Origin: Glycomyces arizonensis DSM 44726
GTDB taxonomy: Bacteria; Actinomycetota; Actinomycetes; Mycobacteriales; Micromonosporaceae
Assembly (NCBI RefSeq): GCF_000482705.1
Contig: NZ_AXWO01000017.1
Span: 1-64,000, forward strand
DNA: 64,000 bases
Reading direction: 5' to 3'
The notes under the pieces are model-generated. The model was not told the DNA's origin and made no database searches. It worked only from the letters and a program-made list of their open reading frames with translations. The translations under genes and the position numbers were made by a program. Below, in pieces: positions 25,481 to 37,311 of the stretch (within the stretch, counting starts at the first letter, position 1; the number at the start of each line of letters is the position of its first letter).

Positions 25481-26479
25481 TCAACGCGAGCGTCGTTCGG
25501 CGCGGCGCCTGCGGCGGCGCAGCAGCAGCGCCCCGGTGATGCCGACCGCGGCGGCCATGGCGACCCCGCGTTGGACGGTGTGCCGCCGCCCTCCCCAGCC
25601 GCCCGTGACCTTGCCGTCCTCGGCCCGTTCGGACGGCTCGTAGAGGTTGCCCTCGGTATCCTCGGCCGCCCGCCTGCGCGAGAAGTGCTGCCGGTCGGCC
25701 TTCCGGGCCATGAGGCGCTCGGTCAGACCCGGGGCCCGCTCGCTCATCATCGCCACCAGGTGCGATCCCGCCCCGGCTCGCACCTCGCGGCGCGGCGAGC
25801 GCGCCGTCCTGACGATCGCGCGGGCGATCCGCTGCGGCGCGTTCACCGGCGGCATCGGCCGCACGCCGCGGCCGGTGCGATTGGCGGCCTCGCCGAACAG
25901 CGGCGTGTCGACGGTGCCCGGCAGGACGGTGCAGACGCGCACCTCGGGCAGGTCTTCGAGCAGCAGCTCGCCGCGCAGGCTCGCCGACAGCGACCGGACC
26001 GCCGCCTTCGACATGGCGTACGCCGAGACGTACGGCGGGGGCGCGTCGACGACGGCCGAGGCGACGTTGATGAGCACGCCCGAGCCCTGCTCGCGCATCC
26101 ACGGCAGGGCCGCCCGCGCGCCGTTGACGCAGCCGAGCACGTTGACGTCGAGGACCCGCCGCAGGTCCTCCGGCGGCATCTGGAGGAACGGGGAGAAGAT
26201 CGTCACCCCCGCGTTGTTGACCCACACGTCGAGGCTGCCGAACCGCCGGACCGCGGCGTCGGCCAGGCCGTCCACCGCGTCGGCGTCGGTCACGTCGACC
26301 TCCACGGCCGTCGCCGAGGCGCCCAGCTCCTCGCACGCGCCCACGGTGTCGTCCAGCGCCGACTTCCGGCGGGCGGCCAGCATCAGCGACGCCCCTTCCC
26401 TGGCGAAGGCCAGCGCCGTCGCCTTCCCGATCCCGCTGCTCGCTCCGGTGATGACCACCACTGCCCCGCATACCCGCAT
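25481..26479 (-). CDS. short-chain dehydrogenase with C-terminal membrane-anchor-like tail
   Basis: 332 residues. The first about 250 are a classical SDR: VVVITGASSGIGKATA, NNAG, the Ser region INVASAVVDAPPP and YAMSK. The remaining 80 residues are a basic linker followed by a hydrophobic helix (GVAMAAAVGITGALLL) and an Arg-rich end, suggesting a C-terminal anchor facing the cytoplasm. Similar tailed SDRs occur in actinobacteria; the substrate is unknown. AGGGAGG precedes ATG 26479; the frame extends further upstream without another good start. It is oriented the same way as ramB but about 100 bp behind it. Confidence 0.87.
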   Translation of the reverse strand: MRVCGAVVVITGASSGIGKATALAFAREGASLMLAARRKSALDDTVGACEELGASATAVEVDVTDADAVDGLADAAVRRFGSLDVWVNNAGVTIFSPFLQMPPEDLRRVLDVNVLGCVNGARAALPWMREQGSGVLINVASAVVDAPPPYVSAYAMSKAAVRSLSASLRGELLLEDLPEVRVCTVLPGTVDTPLFGEAANRTGRGVRPMPPVNAPQRIARAIVRTARSPRREVRAGAGSHLVAMMSERAPGLTERLMARKADRQHFSRRRAAEDTEGNLYEPSERAEDGKVTGGWGGRRHTVQRGVAMAAAVGITGALLLRRRRRRAERRSR

Positions 26480-26584
26480 CCGGTCCGCCTCCCTGCGATC
26501 CCTGTGCTCACGGCCCGCTCGGGCCGGGGAGGTATTACCCGACTCGGCGGCGGTTACACCGCGTGATGTGAAGGTTCGCACCGG

Positions 26585-28120
26585 TCATCGGTCCGAATGG
26601 CGCTCCAGGAACCGGTAGACCTCGGTCTCGTCCACGCCGGGGAAGGACCCCAGCGGCATCGCGGCGAACTGCGAGGAGGCCGCCCGCGCCGTCGGCCACA
26701 CCTGCCCCGCCCACGTCTCGGCCAGGTCCCGCGGCGGATTGCGGCAGCAGTCGGGCTCGGGGCAGCGCGAGACCGAGCGCGCCGTCGTCTCCTTGCCGCG
26801 GAACCACCTCGCCGACTCGTACGGCACGCCGATGCTCAGCGAGAACTCCCCGTCCGGGCCGCGCTCGGTGCGGGCGGTGCACCAGTACGTGCCCGTGGCC
26901 GTGTCGGTGTACTGGTTGAACGCGTTGAACTTGTCGGGCACGTCGAACACCTGGCGGCTCGTCCAGTACCGGCACACCGGCTGGCCCTCGATCGCGCCCG
27001 TCGCGTCGACGGGGAAGGCCACGTCGTCGTTCTCGTAGGCCTTGAAGACGATCCCGGACTTGTGGACCTTCTGGAAGTGCGTGCGGATGCCGAGGTGCTG
27101 CGTCGCGAGGTTGGTGAACCGGTGCGCGGCGGCCTCGTAGGACACCGCGAAGTTGTCGCGCAGGTCCTCGACGGCGATCTCCTTCTCCCGCATGGCCTCC
27201 CGCAGGAACCGCACGGCGCTCTGCTCGGGGATCAGGAGCGCGGCGGCCAGGTAGTTCGTGGCCACGCGCTGGCCGAGGAACTCCAGGTAGGTCTGCGGCA
27301 CCCGGTGCTCCAGGACGTGGCTGGCGATCGCCTGGAGCAGCACCGTCCGCGGGTCGTGCGAGGAGTCCTTGTTCGGCGTCAGGTAGATCCGCCGGTTGCG
27401 CAGGTCGGTCACCGAGCGCGTCGAGTGCGGCAGGTCGTCGACGTGGCGCAGCGAGAACCTGAGATGGGCGGCCAGGTCGGAGATCTGGTGCTGCGAGAGC
27501 GGGCCGCTCGCGTACCCCACGTGCCCCAGGAGCGCGCGGGCCTCGGCCTCGATGTCGGCGAAGTAGTTGTCCTTCTCCCGCATGCGGCGGCGCAGCTCGG
27601 TGTTCGCGCGCCTGGCCTCCTCGGGCGTGGCCGCGTGCAGGTTCACCTGCCGGTCGACCTCGCGGTGCAGGCCCACGAGCGCCTCCAGCACCTCGGTGGG
27701 GATCCGCGAGGACGGCCTGATGCTCGGCAGGCCGAGCGCGGCGTACTGCTCGCTGCGCTGCGAGCGCTCGAGCTCGATCTCCAGGGCCACGCGGCGGTTC
27801 GGCGGCTCGGCCCCGAGCAGCTCGTCCGAGCTGACCCCGAGCGCCCGCGCCAGGGCCCGCAGCATCGACAGCTTCGGCTCCCGCTTGCCGTTCTCGATCA
27901 GCGACAGCTGCGAGGGCGCCGTGCCGACGGCCCCGCCGAGGTCGTCGAGGCTCATCCCGCGCCGCTTGCGCAAGTGGCGGATCTGCTTGCCGAGGCTGAT
28001 GAGGTCCACGGCGGTGTCCTCGCCGGCCGACAGCTCGGCCGCCTCGGCGGCGCCCCAAGGCCGGTGCCCGGACGGCGGCTCCGCCGCGGGCGCCGCGCCC
28101 GCTGGAAAATTCTTTGCCAT
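26585..28120 (-). CDS. ramB: RamB-type transcriptional regulator of acetate/glyoxylate genes
   Basis: 511 residues. An XRE-type HTH sits at about residues 42-100 (LGKQIRHLRKRRGMSLDDLG...SQLSLIENGKREPKLSML). It is followed by a long IrrE/DUF955-like middle part and a DUF2083-like C-terminus with paired cysteines (CPEPDCCRN). In Corynebacterium and Mycobacterium RamB controls aceA/aceB and pta-ackA in response to acetate. Here it is divergent from aceA-aceB, which fits that role exactly. The N-terminus carries about 40 residues of low-complexity Ala/Pro sequence before the HTH. Frame continues to 28267; ATG 28120 (MAKNFPAG) is preferred because upstream starts would overlap aceA. Confidence 0.92.
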   Translation of the reverse strand: MAKNFPAGAAPAAEPPSGHRPWGAAEAAELSAGEDTAVDLISLGKQIRHLRKRRGMSLDDLGGAVGTAPSQLSLIENGKREPKLSMLRALARALGVSSDELLGAEPPNRRVALEIELERSQRSEQYAALGLPSIRPSSRIPTEVLEALVGLHREVDRQVNLHAATPEEARRANTELRRRMREKDNYFADIEAEARALLGHVGYASGPLSQHQISDLAAHLRFSLRHVDDLPHSTRSVTDLRNRRIYLTPNKDSSHDPRTVLLQAIASHVLEHRVPQTYLEFLGQRVATNYLAAALLIPEQSAVRFLREAMREKEIAVEDLRDNFAVSYEAAAHRFTNLATQHLGIRTHFQKVHKSGIVFKAYENDDVAFPVDATGAIEGQPVCRYWTSRQVFDVPDKFNAFNQYTDTATGTYWCTARTERGPDGEFSLSIGVPYESARWFRGKETTARSVSRCPEPDCCRNPPRDLAETWAGQVWPTARAASSQFAAMPLGSFPGVDETEVYRFLERHSDR

Positions 28121-28256
28121 TTCTTCATTATCAGCGAAGAAACGCCGATCTTTCCAGACAGAACCGCTTACTTGTGGAGCCAAGACGGGAAAAGATGCTG
28201 TTACCTGCAAGTAGTGGCCGCCTCGCGACGGCCGCCGGGGACCTTGGGAGAAGACG
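28121..28256. promoter_or_regulatory. ramB-aceA divergent promoter region
   Basis: 136 bp between the divergent starts, with an AT-richer middle. It holds TTCTTTGCCATTTC next to the ramB start and an ACTTG/CAAGT inverted pair about 45 nt apart (within 28171-28225). The former resembles the TTTGC-containing RamB boxes known from corynebacteria, which suggests autoregulation and control of aceA, but exact sites cannot be fixed by eye. Confidence 0.45.
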
Positions 28257-29558
28257 ATGTCCGACACCGCACGCGATCAGCGCCTCGCCGCCGAGCAGCT
28301 GGCCCTCGCCTGGGCCGCCGACCCGCGCTGGGCGCACACCGTCCGCGACTACAGCAGCGCCGACGTCGTGCGGCTGCGCGGCCGCGTCACCGAAGAGCAC
28401 ACCCTGGCCCGCCGCGGCGCCGAGAAGCTCTGGGCACAGCTGACCGACGACGCCGCGACCGGCGGCTACACGGGCGCGCTCGGCGCGCTCACCGGCAACC
28501 AGGCCGTCGAGCAGGTCAAGGCCGGGCTGCGCGCGATCTACCTCTCGGGCTGGCAGGTGGCCGCCGACGCCAACCTCGCCGCCCAGACCTACCCCGACCA
28601 GTCGCTGTACCCGGCGAACTCCGTCCCGCAGGTGGTGCGGCGCATCAACAACGCGCTCATGCGGGCCGACCAGATCGAGTGCGCCGAGGGCACCGCCTCG
28701 GTCGACGACTGGCTCGTCCCGATCGTCGCCGACGCCGAGGCCGGCTTCGGCGGCCCGCTCAACGCCTACGAGCTCATGAAGGCCATGATCGCCGCGGGCG
28801 CCGCCGCCGTCCACTGGGAGGACCAGCTCGCCTCCGAGAAGAAATGCGGGCACCTCGGCGGCAAGGTCCTCGTCCCGACCTCCCAGCACCTGCGCACCCT
28901 GAACGCCGCCCGCCTCGCCGCCGACGTCGAAGGCGTCCCCGCGCTCATCATCGCCCGCACCGACGCCGAGGCCGCCACGCTGCTCACCTCCGACGTGGAC
29001 GAGCGCGACGCCGCCTTCCTCACCGGCGAGCGCACCGCCGAAGGCTACTACCGCGTCCGGTCCGGACTGGAGCCGTGCATCGCCCGCGCCAAGTCCTACG
29101 CGCCGTACGCGGACCTGCTGTGGATGGAGACCGGCACGCCCGACCTCGAAACGGCCCGCGCCTTCGCCGAAGCGGTCAAGGCCGAGCACCCCGAGCAGAT
29201 GCTCGCCTACAACTGCTCGCCGTCGTTCAACTGGCGCCGCCACCTCGACGACGACACGATCGCCAAGTTCCAGCGCGAACTCGGATCGATGGGCTTCACC
29301 TTCCAGTTCATCACCCTCGCCGGATTCCACGCCCTCAACTACTCGATGTTCGACCTCGCCCACGGCTACGCCCGCGACGGCATGAGCGCCTACGTCGAAC
29401 TCCAAGAACGCGAGTTCGCCGCCGAGGAACGCGGGTACACCGCCACCAGGCACCAGCGCGAGGTCGGCACCGGCTACTTCGACCACGTCACCGGCGCGCT
29501 CAACCCGAGCGGCTCCACGCTGGCGCTGGCGGGCTCCACCGAGACCGGGCAGTTCTGA
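28257..29558 (+). CDS. aceA: isocitrate lyase
   Basis: 433 residues, the short actinobacterial ICL1 type. Signature [15 protein letters not shown] carries the catalytic Cys (about residue 195). [12 protein letters not shown] and the Asn-Cys-Ser-Pro-Ser-Phe-Asn-Trp segment that closes the active site are present. It cleaves isocitrate to glyoxylate and succinate, the first step of the glyoxylate shunt. TTGGGAGAAG precedes the ATG. Followed after 39 nt by the malate synthase gene, so the two shunt enzymes form an operon under divergent RamB. Confidence 0.97.
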   Translation: MSDTARDQRLAAEQLALAWAADPRWAHTVRDYSSADVVRLRGRVTEEHTLARRGAEKLWAQLTDDAATGGYTGALGALTGNQAVEQVKAGLRAIYLSGWQVAADANLAAQTYPDQSLYPANSVPQVVRRINNALMRADQIECAEGTASVDDWLVPIVADAEAGFGGPLNAYELMKAMIAAGAAAVHWEDQLASEKKCGHLGGKVLVPTSQHLRTLNAARLAADVEGVPALIIARTDAEAATLLTSDVDERDAAFLTGERTAEGYYRVRSGLEPCIARAKSYAPYADLLWMETGTPDLETARAFAEAVKAEHPEQMLAYNCSPSFNWRRHLDDDTIAKFQRELGSMGFTFQFITLAGFHALNYSMFDLAHGYARDGMSAYVELQEREFAAEERGYTATRHQREVGTGYFDHVTGALNPSGSTLALAGSTETGQF

Positions 29559-29597
29559 GCAGGCACCACCGACACACACCGAGCAAGGAGAAAGCCA

Positions 29598-31214
29598 ATG
29601 GACACCCTCACCGAGACCGGCACCGCCGAGGCGGTGGCCGTCACCGCCGCCGCGGTCGACCGCCAAGACGAGATCCTGACGCCGAAGGCGCTCGACTTCC
29701 TCGCCGAGCTGCACCGCGCCTTCGTCGGCCGCAGGCAGGAGCTCCTCCAGCGCCGCCAGGAGCGCCGCATCCAGATCGCCAACGGCACCGACCCGCACTT
29801 CCCGCCCGAGACCGCCGCGATCCGCGACGACCTCTCCTGGTCGGTCGCGCCGCTCGCGCCCGGCCTGGAGGACCGCCGCGTCGAGATCACCGGCCCGTGC
29901 GAGCGCAAGATGACCGTCAACGCCCTCAACTCCGGCGCGAAGTGCTGGCTGGCCGACATGGAGGACTCCTCCACGCCCAGCTGGTCCAACGTGGTCAACG
30001 CCCAGCTCAACCTCATCGACGCGATCGAGCACCGCATCGACTTCACCACCGACCAGGGCAAGGACTACCGCCTGAACGGCCAGGCGCTCACCGACCTGCC
30101 AACGATCATCGTCCGCCCCCGCGGCTGGCACCTGACCGAGCGGCACCTGCGCATCGACGGCGTCCCCATCAGCGGCGGCCTGGTCGACTTCGGTCTCTAT
30201 TTCTTCCACAACGCCGAGCGGCTCATCGAACTCGGCCGCGGACCCTACTTCTACCTGCCGAAGCTCGAATCGCACCTCGAGGCGCGGCTGTGGAACGACG
30301 TGTTCGTCCTCGCCCAGGACCTGCTCGGCATCCCGCAGGGCACCATCAGGGCGACCGTCCTCATCGAGACGATCACCGCCGCGTTCGAGATGGAGGAGAT
30401 CCTCTACGAGCTGCGCCGCCACTCCTCGGGGCTCAACGCCGGACGGTGGGACTACATCTTCTCGGTCATCAAGAACTTCCGCGAGCGGGGCACCCGCTTC
30501 ATGCTGCCCGACCGCGGCCTGGTGACCATGACCCAGCCGTTCATGCGCGCCTACACCGAGCTGCTGGTCCGCACCTGCCACCGGCGCAGCGCCTCGGCGA
30601 TCGGCGGCATGGCCGCGTTCATCCCGAACCGGCGCGACAGCGAGGCGAACGCCGCGGCCCTGGAGAAGGTCAGGGAGGACAAGACACGGGAGGCCGACGA
30701 CGGCTTCGACGGCTCCTGGGTGGCCCACCCGGACCTCGTCCCGGTCGCCATGGCGGTCTTCGACGAGGCCTTCGGCGGCCTGCCCAACCAGATCGACCGG
30801 CTCCGCGAGGACGTCGTCCCCGACGACCGCGCCCTGCTCGACATCGCCTCGACCGAAGGGGACGTCACCGAACGCGGCATCAGGGCGAACCTCGAAGTCG
30901 GCATCCGCTACATCGAGTCGTGGCTGCGCGGCGAGGGCGCCGCGGCCATCAACAACCTGATGGAGGACGCCGCCACCGCCGAGATCTCCAGGTCCCAGAT
31001 CTGGCAGTGGATCCACGGCGAGGCGTGCACCGACGCCGGGCGCGTCGTCACCCGCCAATGGGTCGAGGCGCTCATGCGCGAGGAGTTCGCCTCCTTCGAC
31101 CGGTTCGAGGGCGACCGCTTCGACGACGCGCTGGAGATCTTCACCGAATGCGCGCTCGGCGAGGACTACCCGACGTTCCTGACCCTGCTGGCCTACGCCC
31201 GCTACCTCGACTAG
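29598..31214 (+). CDS. aceB: malate synthase (MSA type)
   Basis: 538 residues, the size of isoform A. Characteristic segments: [24 protein letters not shown] with the catalytic-region Arg, [29 protein letters not shown], and GGMAAFIPN near the acetyl-CoA site. The catalytic base lies in the [13 protein letters not shown] neighbourhood near the C-terminus. It condenses glyoxylate and acetyl-CoA to malate. Most mycobacteria use the larger GlcB; streptomycetes and relatives have this short form. AAGGAG lies 8 nt before the start. Confidence 0.97.
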   Translation: MDTLTETGTAEAVAVTAAAVDRQDEILTPKALDFLAELHRAFVGRRQELLQRRQERRIQIANGTDPHFPPETAAIRDDLSWSVAPLAPGLEDRRVEITGPCERKMTVNALNSGAKCWLADMEDSSTPSWSNVVNAQLNLIDAIEHRIDFTTDQGKDYRLNGQALTDLPTIIVRPRGWHLTERHLRIDGVPISGGLVDFGLYFFHNAERLIELGRGPYFYLPKLESHLEARLWNDVFVLAQDLLGIPQGTIRATVLIETITAAFEMEEILYELRRHSSGLNAGRWDYIFSVIKNFRERGTRFMLPDRGLVTMTQPFMRAYTELLVRTCHRRSASAIGGMAAFIPNRRDSEANAAALEKVREDKTREADDGFDGSWVAHPDLVPVAMAVFDEAFGGLPNQIDRLREDVVPDDRALLDIASTEGDVTERGIRANLEVGIRYIESWLRGEGAAAINNLMEDAATAEISRSQIWQWIHGEACTDAGRVVTRQWVEALMREEFASFDRFEGDRFDDALEIFTECALGEDYPTFLTLLAYARYLD

Positions 31215-31276
31215 GCCGCCTCCAAGCCGCCGCGCACGGGGCCCGCAGCCGGCGCCGGGACCCCGTACGGCGCACC

Positions 31277-31311
31277 GGCGCCGGAGGCCGAGACGTTCGG
31301 CCTCCGGCGCC
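31277..31311. terminator. hairpin terminator between convergent aceB and hsp70-like genes
   Basis: A perfect 15-bp stem (31277-31291 with 31297-31311) around the loop GACGT lies 63 nt after the aceB stop and just before the end of the oppositely oriented hsp70-like gene. It can serve both strands. Confidence 0.82.
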
Positions 31312-31319
31312 GCTCCGAC

Positions 31320-33820
<2,501 letters not shown>

Positions 33821-33824
<4 letters not shown>

Positions 33825-34165
33825 TCGCCCTGCTCCTTCTGCGCTTCCGGTTCGGTCTCGGGAATGCCGACGATGACCTCGCCCATGCGGATCACCTTGC
33901 CGCGCAGGTAGACCGCGGGGCTGACGGTCTCCAGGACCCGCTCCTCGGCGAGGCCGGCGGTGGGCTGGAAGGCCAGCACGCGCAGCTGGAGCCCCGAGGA
34001 GTAGGCGGCCCCGTCGTAGCCGCGGGCCTCGACGCCCATCGCCGCCAGCGCGTCGGCCGCGCTGAGGGCGTGGCGACCCACCGGGCCGTCGGGCGCCCGG
34101 CTCCGCAACCGCCACACCGCGACGGCGAGCTCGGCGAGCGGTCCTTCGTCTATGGCAACGGGCAT
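33821..34165 (-). CDS. small GrpE-like protein of the Hsp70 module
   Basis: 114 residues. The N-terminal half is helical (PLAELAVAVWRLRSR). The C-terminal half (ERVLETVSPAVYLRGKVIRMGEVIVGIPE) resembles the beta-domain of GrpE, which contacts the Hsp70 nucleotide-binding domain. It lacks the long GrpE coiled coil, so at most it is a shortened nucleotide exchange factor. Its ATG overlaps nothing upstream but has a good TGGAGG site; its stop overlaps the hsp70 start by 4 bp. Function is inferred from this similarity and the operon. Confidence 0.66.
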
Positions 34166-34187
34166 GCGTCAACCTCCATGTGGATGC

Positions 34188-35978
34188 TCAATTGGCGATC
34201 CGCCACCCTTCGGACAGCCGCCGCCGGATCTCGGGGTGCGCGCCGAGGCGCCGACGCCGCTTCTCGCCGCGCTCGGACACGTAGCCCAGCAGCGCGACCG
34301 CGACGACCATCCACCCGAACCACGCGTCGGTGGCCGACCACGTCAGCGACGAGAACAGGACCACCAGCCCCAGCACGATCGCGGCCAGGAAGAGCAGGCC
34401 GATGAGGCAGCCGGAGCGGTCGGAGTTCAGGCGCTTGCGGTGGCAGCGGCCGCAGGAGGGCACGGTGACGGCGAGCGCCTCGCCGTACCGCTGGGGATGG
34501 CCCATGACGACCGTCCGCGAGCCGGTGGCGGTGCGCTCGCACATCGCGCAGGCGTCCGCCGAGGCGTCGACGGCGCTCCACACCGAGCGCGAGGCGCCCC
34601 GCCGCCCCGTGTCGGGGCCGCCGGACTCGAAGGCGTGGACGGCCCGCGTCAGCTGGTCGCGCAGCTTCGGGTCGTGCGCGATGCGCAGCAGCGACCGCAG
34701 CTCCGGCAGCACCGCGCGGCCCTCGCCGGTCACGTTGGCGTACTCGAGCAGGATCAGGAACGCGGTGCCCGCGACCTCGTCGCACAGGTCGAAGTAGCGG
34801 CCCCGGTCCTTGGCCATGATGCGCCGCAGCGGCTTGCGCGTCTGCTCGACGAGCGAGCGCTGCGCGGTGATCCCCGAGGCGGGGGACCTCCGGCTCTCCT
34901 CCTGGGCCGCACGGCAGGCGGCGACCACGAGGTTGCTCAGCAGCGTCTGGAGGTCCTCGCCGATCCGCTCCCTGACGTGGTCCCCGACCGCGACCCCGTT
35001 CGCGAGGTCGAGCCACCGGATGGCGTGCGCGACCTCGACGCGCCGCCTGACGGCCTCGTCCTCCGGTATGCGGTTCATCGCGCCCACCACGCATTCGCGC
35101 ACGCCGGAGGCCAGGTCGTCGGCGATGCCGGAGACGACGGCGTTCTCGTCGCACACCAGGGTCCGCAGCGCCGCCAGGTCGGCGGCCGAGCCCTCCAGAG
35201 CTGCCTGGCACGTGCGCTGGTACGCCTCGTGGTCGCCCGCGGCGTCCTTGGTCTGCTCGGCGAGGGCCTTGAGCCGCGACACCTGCGGCCCGAGCGCGCC
35301 GAGCAGCGCCCGGTCGATCATGGCGTCGTCGTGATCGGACCCCAGCATGGCGTCGGCCTGGCGCAGGCCCCGGTCCCGGTCGCGGGCGAAGTCGGCGACG
35401 GCGAGCCCGGCGTGGGTCGACAGCACCAGCTCGGGCAGCCCGAGGCGGAGGCGGTCGACGGCGGTGGTCCGCAGCTGCGGGTCGGCGAGGGCCTCGACGC
35501 GGCGGGCGAGCCGGCGCCAGCACGCCTCCTCTTCGAGGACCTGGTTCCATCGGCGGTAGACCGCGCCCCATTTCTCCTCGACGGCTCCGTCGGGGTAGTC
35601 GTCCTCCAAGGCGCTTACGTGCGCGGTGACGGCGAGGTTGTGCAGGGCGACGGCGCGCGCCTCGTCCGCCTCGCCCGCGGCCGCCGGTTCGGGCCACAGC
35701 CACAGGAACTCGTCGACGATCCTGGCGGTCGGGTCGTGCAGGCGCCTGAGCGCGTCGAGGATCTCGGTGCTCGCCGGAGGCGGGTCGACCGGGAGCGGGC
35801 CGCCGGGGGAGGGGAGTTCCGCGCCGAGCCGGTCGGCGGCCTCGATCTCGGTCGAGCGCCGGCGCACCCGCCGCAAGGAAGCGTCCACTGGCAGGCCGCT
35901 GAGCCGGAAGGCGTTGCCGCGGTAGAGGTCGACGCCCGCGATCGAGGTCAGGTCGATTCCGATGCGGCCTTCCTGCAT
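34188..35978 (-). CDS. large zinc-ribbon membrane protein of the Hsp70 module (putative co-chaperone)
   Basis: 596 residues. The N-terminus carries YRGNAFRLSGLPVDASLRRV, a pattern I associate with J-domain-like proteins that accompany divergent Hsp70s, although no HPD motif is present. About residues 60-440 are all-helical and repeat-like. Residues about 476-512 hold two CxxC pairs (CAMC and CGRC), a likely zinc ribbon, followed by two membrane helices (about 525-547 and 555-573) and a basic tail. It is first in the three-gene operon. A membrane-bound recruiter of the Hsp70 is the simplest reading. Confidence 0.7.
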   Translation of the reverse strand: MQEGRIGIDLTSIAGVDLYRGNAFRLSGLPVDASLRRVRRRSTEIEAADRLGAELPSPGGPLPVDPPPASTEILDALRRLHDPTARIVDEFLWLWPEPAAAGEADEARAVALHNLAVTAHVSALEDDYPDGAVEEKWGAVYRRWNQVLEEEACWRRLARRVEALADPQLRTTAVDRLRLGLPELVLSTHAGLAVADFARDRDRGLRQADAMLGSDHDDAMIDRALLGALGPQVSRLKALAEQTKDAAGDHEAYQRTCQAALEGSAADLAALRTLVCDENAVVSGIADDLASGVRECVVGAMNRIPEDEAVRRRVEVAHAIRWLDLANGVAVGDHVRERIGEDLQTLLSNLVVAACRAAQEESRRSPASGITAQRSLVEQTRKPLRRIMAKDRGRYFDLCDEVAGTAFLILLEYANVTGEGRAVLPELRSLLRIAHDPKLRDQLTRAVHAFESGGPDTGRRGASRSVWSAVDASADACAMCERTATGSRTVVMGHPQRYGEALAVTVPSCGRCHRKRLNSDRSGCLIGLLFLAAIVLGLVVLFSSLTWSATDAWFGWMVVAVALLGYVSERGEKRRRRLGAHPEIRRRLSEGWRIAN

Positions 35979-36107
35979 GCCCGGCTCCGCTCTGCTCCGA
36001 CGGTAACGGCGGCCAGTCTCGAGAGTCCCACGGGCACTGCGGGACCGGTCCCGAGCATCCCAGTCTAGTGGCCGCCTGCTCGCCCGCCGCTTGCGAAGCG
36101 GCGCAGA

Positions 36108-36590
36108 CTATTCGTCGACCCAGTAGGTGTCGTGGTACTCGAAGAACGCCCGCCGCTCCTCCTCGCTCAGCTCGCCGAGAGTGGCGAGCCCCTCGAAGTA
36201 GCCCTCGCGGGGCGCGCCGGGGGCGAACAGCAGCAGCATCGACGCGGCCTCCCCCGACTCGTTGCGGAAGCCGTGGACGCCGCCCTCGGGCACGTACAGG
36301 AAGTCGCCCCGCTCGGCGTCGATCCACGTGGTGCCGTTGTAGAGGCGCACCGTGCCCGAGAGGATGTAGAACGACTCCGAGATGGACTTGTGGAAGTGCG
36401 GGTCCGGCCCGGACCGGCCCGGGGCCATGTTCCACTGGTACAGCCCGAACTGCCCGCCGGTGGAGGCGCCGGTGGCCAGGTAGCCCGCGGACCCGCCGCT
36501 GGCGAACAGCAGCTCCGCGGGGTGGTCGGCGGCTCGGAAGACGGCGCTGACCTCGCCGGTCTCGCCCAGGTACTTCGGTTCCGGATACGA
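36108..36590 (-). CDS. cupin-domain protein
   Basis: 160 residues from the GTG at 36590. Single-domain cupin: PDPHFHKSISESFYILSG (HxH...E metal motif) and GDFLYVPEGGVHGFRN (second motif with His). The fold suggests a small-molecule-binding or dioxygenase-like protein; no substrate assignable. The start is chosen because GAGAGG lies 9 nt before this GTG and the protein then begins MSYPEPKYLG like relatives I know; an upstream ATG at 36683 would add 31 low-complexity residues without a ribosome site. Monocistronic. Confidence 0.85.
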   Translation of the reverse strand, partial: SYPEPKYLGETGEVSAVFRAADHPAELLFASGGSAGYLATGASTGGQFGLYQWNMAPGRSGPDPHFHKSISESFYILSGTVRLYNGTTWIDAERGDFLYVPEGGVHGFRNESGEAASMLLLFAPGAPREGYFEGLATLGELSEEERRAFFEYHDTYWVDE

Positions 36591-36752
36591 CACGGCCGCC
36601 GTCCTCTCCTCGTCGGCGCCGCCCGGTGCGGGCGCCGCGTCGAGCGTATCGTCGACGGCACCTCCCTGAGGCGCACTCGCCATCGGTTCGACGGCGCCGC
36701 GCCGGGCGATCGGTGATATCTTTTCGCGCTAGAGGCTTGTGAGGAGGGGTTC

Positions 36753-37274
36753 ATGACGACGACCTGCCTGGTGGTGATGGGCGTCTCCGGCGTCGGGAAG
36801 AGCACCATCGCGAAGCGGCTCGCCGACCGGCTCGGATGGTCCATGGCCGAAGGCGACGAGTACCACTCGGAGGCCAACATCGACAAGATGGAGATGGGCG
36901 TTCCGCTCACCGACCAGGACCGGCTGCCGTGGCTGCGGGACATCCGCGACTGGATCGGCGAGCAGGACGCCGAGGGCGTGAACACCGTCGTCACCTGCTC
37001 CGCGCTCAAGCGCTCCTACCGCGACATGCTGCGCGAGGCGCCCGCCCGCGTCTTCTTCGTCCACCTCAGTGCCTCTCCCGAGCTCATCGCCTCCCGCCTC
37101 AGCGCCCGCACCGGGCACTTCATGCCGCCGCGCCTGCTCGACTCGCAGTTCCGCGACCTCGAACCGCTCGGGGCCGACGAGGCGGGGATGACCGTCGACG
37201 TCGCCGACCTCCCCGATCACATCACCGAGAAGGTGATCGAGGACCTCCGCCGCTCGGGCGCCGCGTCCGCCTGA
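36753..37274 (+). CDS. gntK: gluconokinase
   Basis: 173 residues, standard length. P-loop VMGVSGVGKSTIAKRLA at residues 8-24, then AEGDEYHSEANIDKMEMGVPLTDQDRLPWL, the gluconate-binding segment, CSALKRSYRDML and the lid ARTGHFMPPRLLDSQ. It phosphorylates gluconate to 6-phosphogluconate, feeding the pentose phosphate route. GAGGAGGGG lies directly upstream. No gluconate permease is next to it. Confidence 0.95.
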   Translation: MTTTCLVVMGVSGVGKSTIAKRLADRLGWSMAEGDEYHSEANIDKMEMGVPLTDQDRLPWLRDIRDWIGEQDAEGVNTVVTCSALKRSYRDMLREAPARVFFVHLSASPELIASRLSARTGHFMPPRLLDSQFRDLEPLGADEAGMTVDVADLPDHITEKVIEDLRRSGAASA

Positions 37275-37293
37275 GGGCCCTCAGGCGGACGCG
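37262..37293. terminator. perfect palindromic terminator overlapping the gntK stop
   Basis: CGCGTCCGCCTGAGGG (37262-37277) is followed directly by its reverse complement (37278-37293). The gntK stop codon lies inside the left arm and the convergent GH43 gene ends 19 nt further on, so the hairpin can terminate both. Confidence 0.8.
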
Positions 37294-37311
37294 TGGCCTT
37301 GCCGTTCCGCC

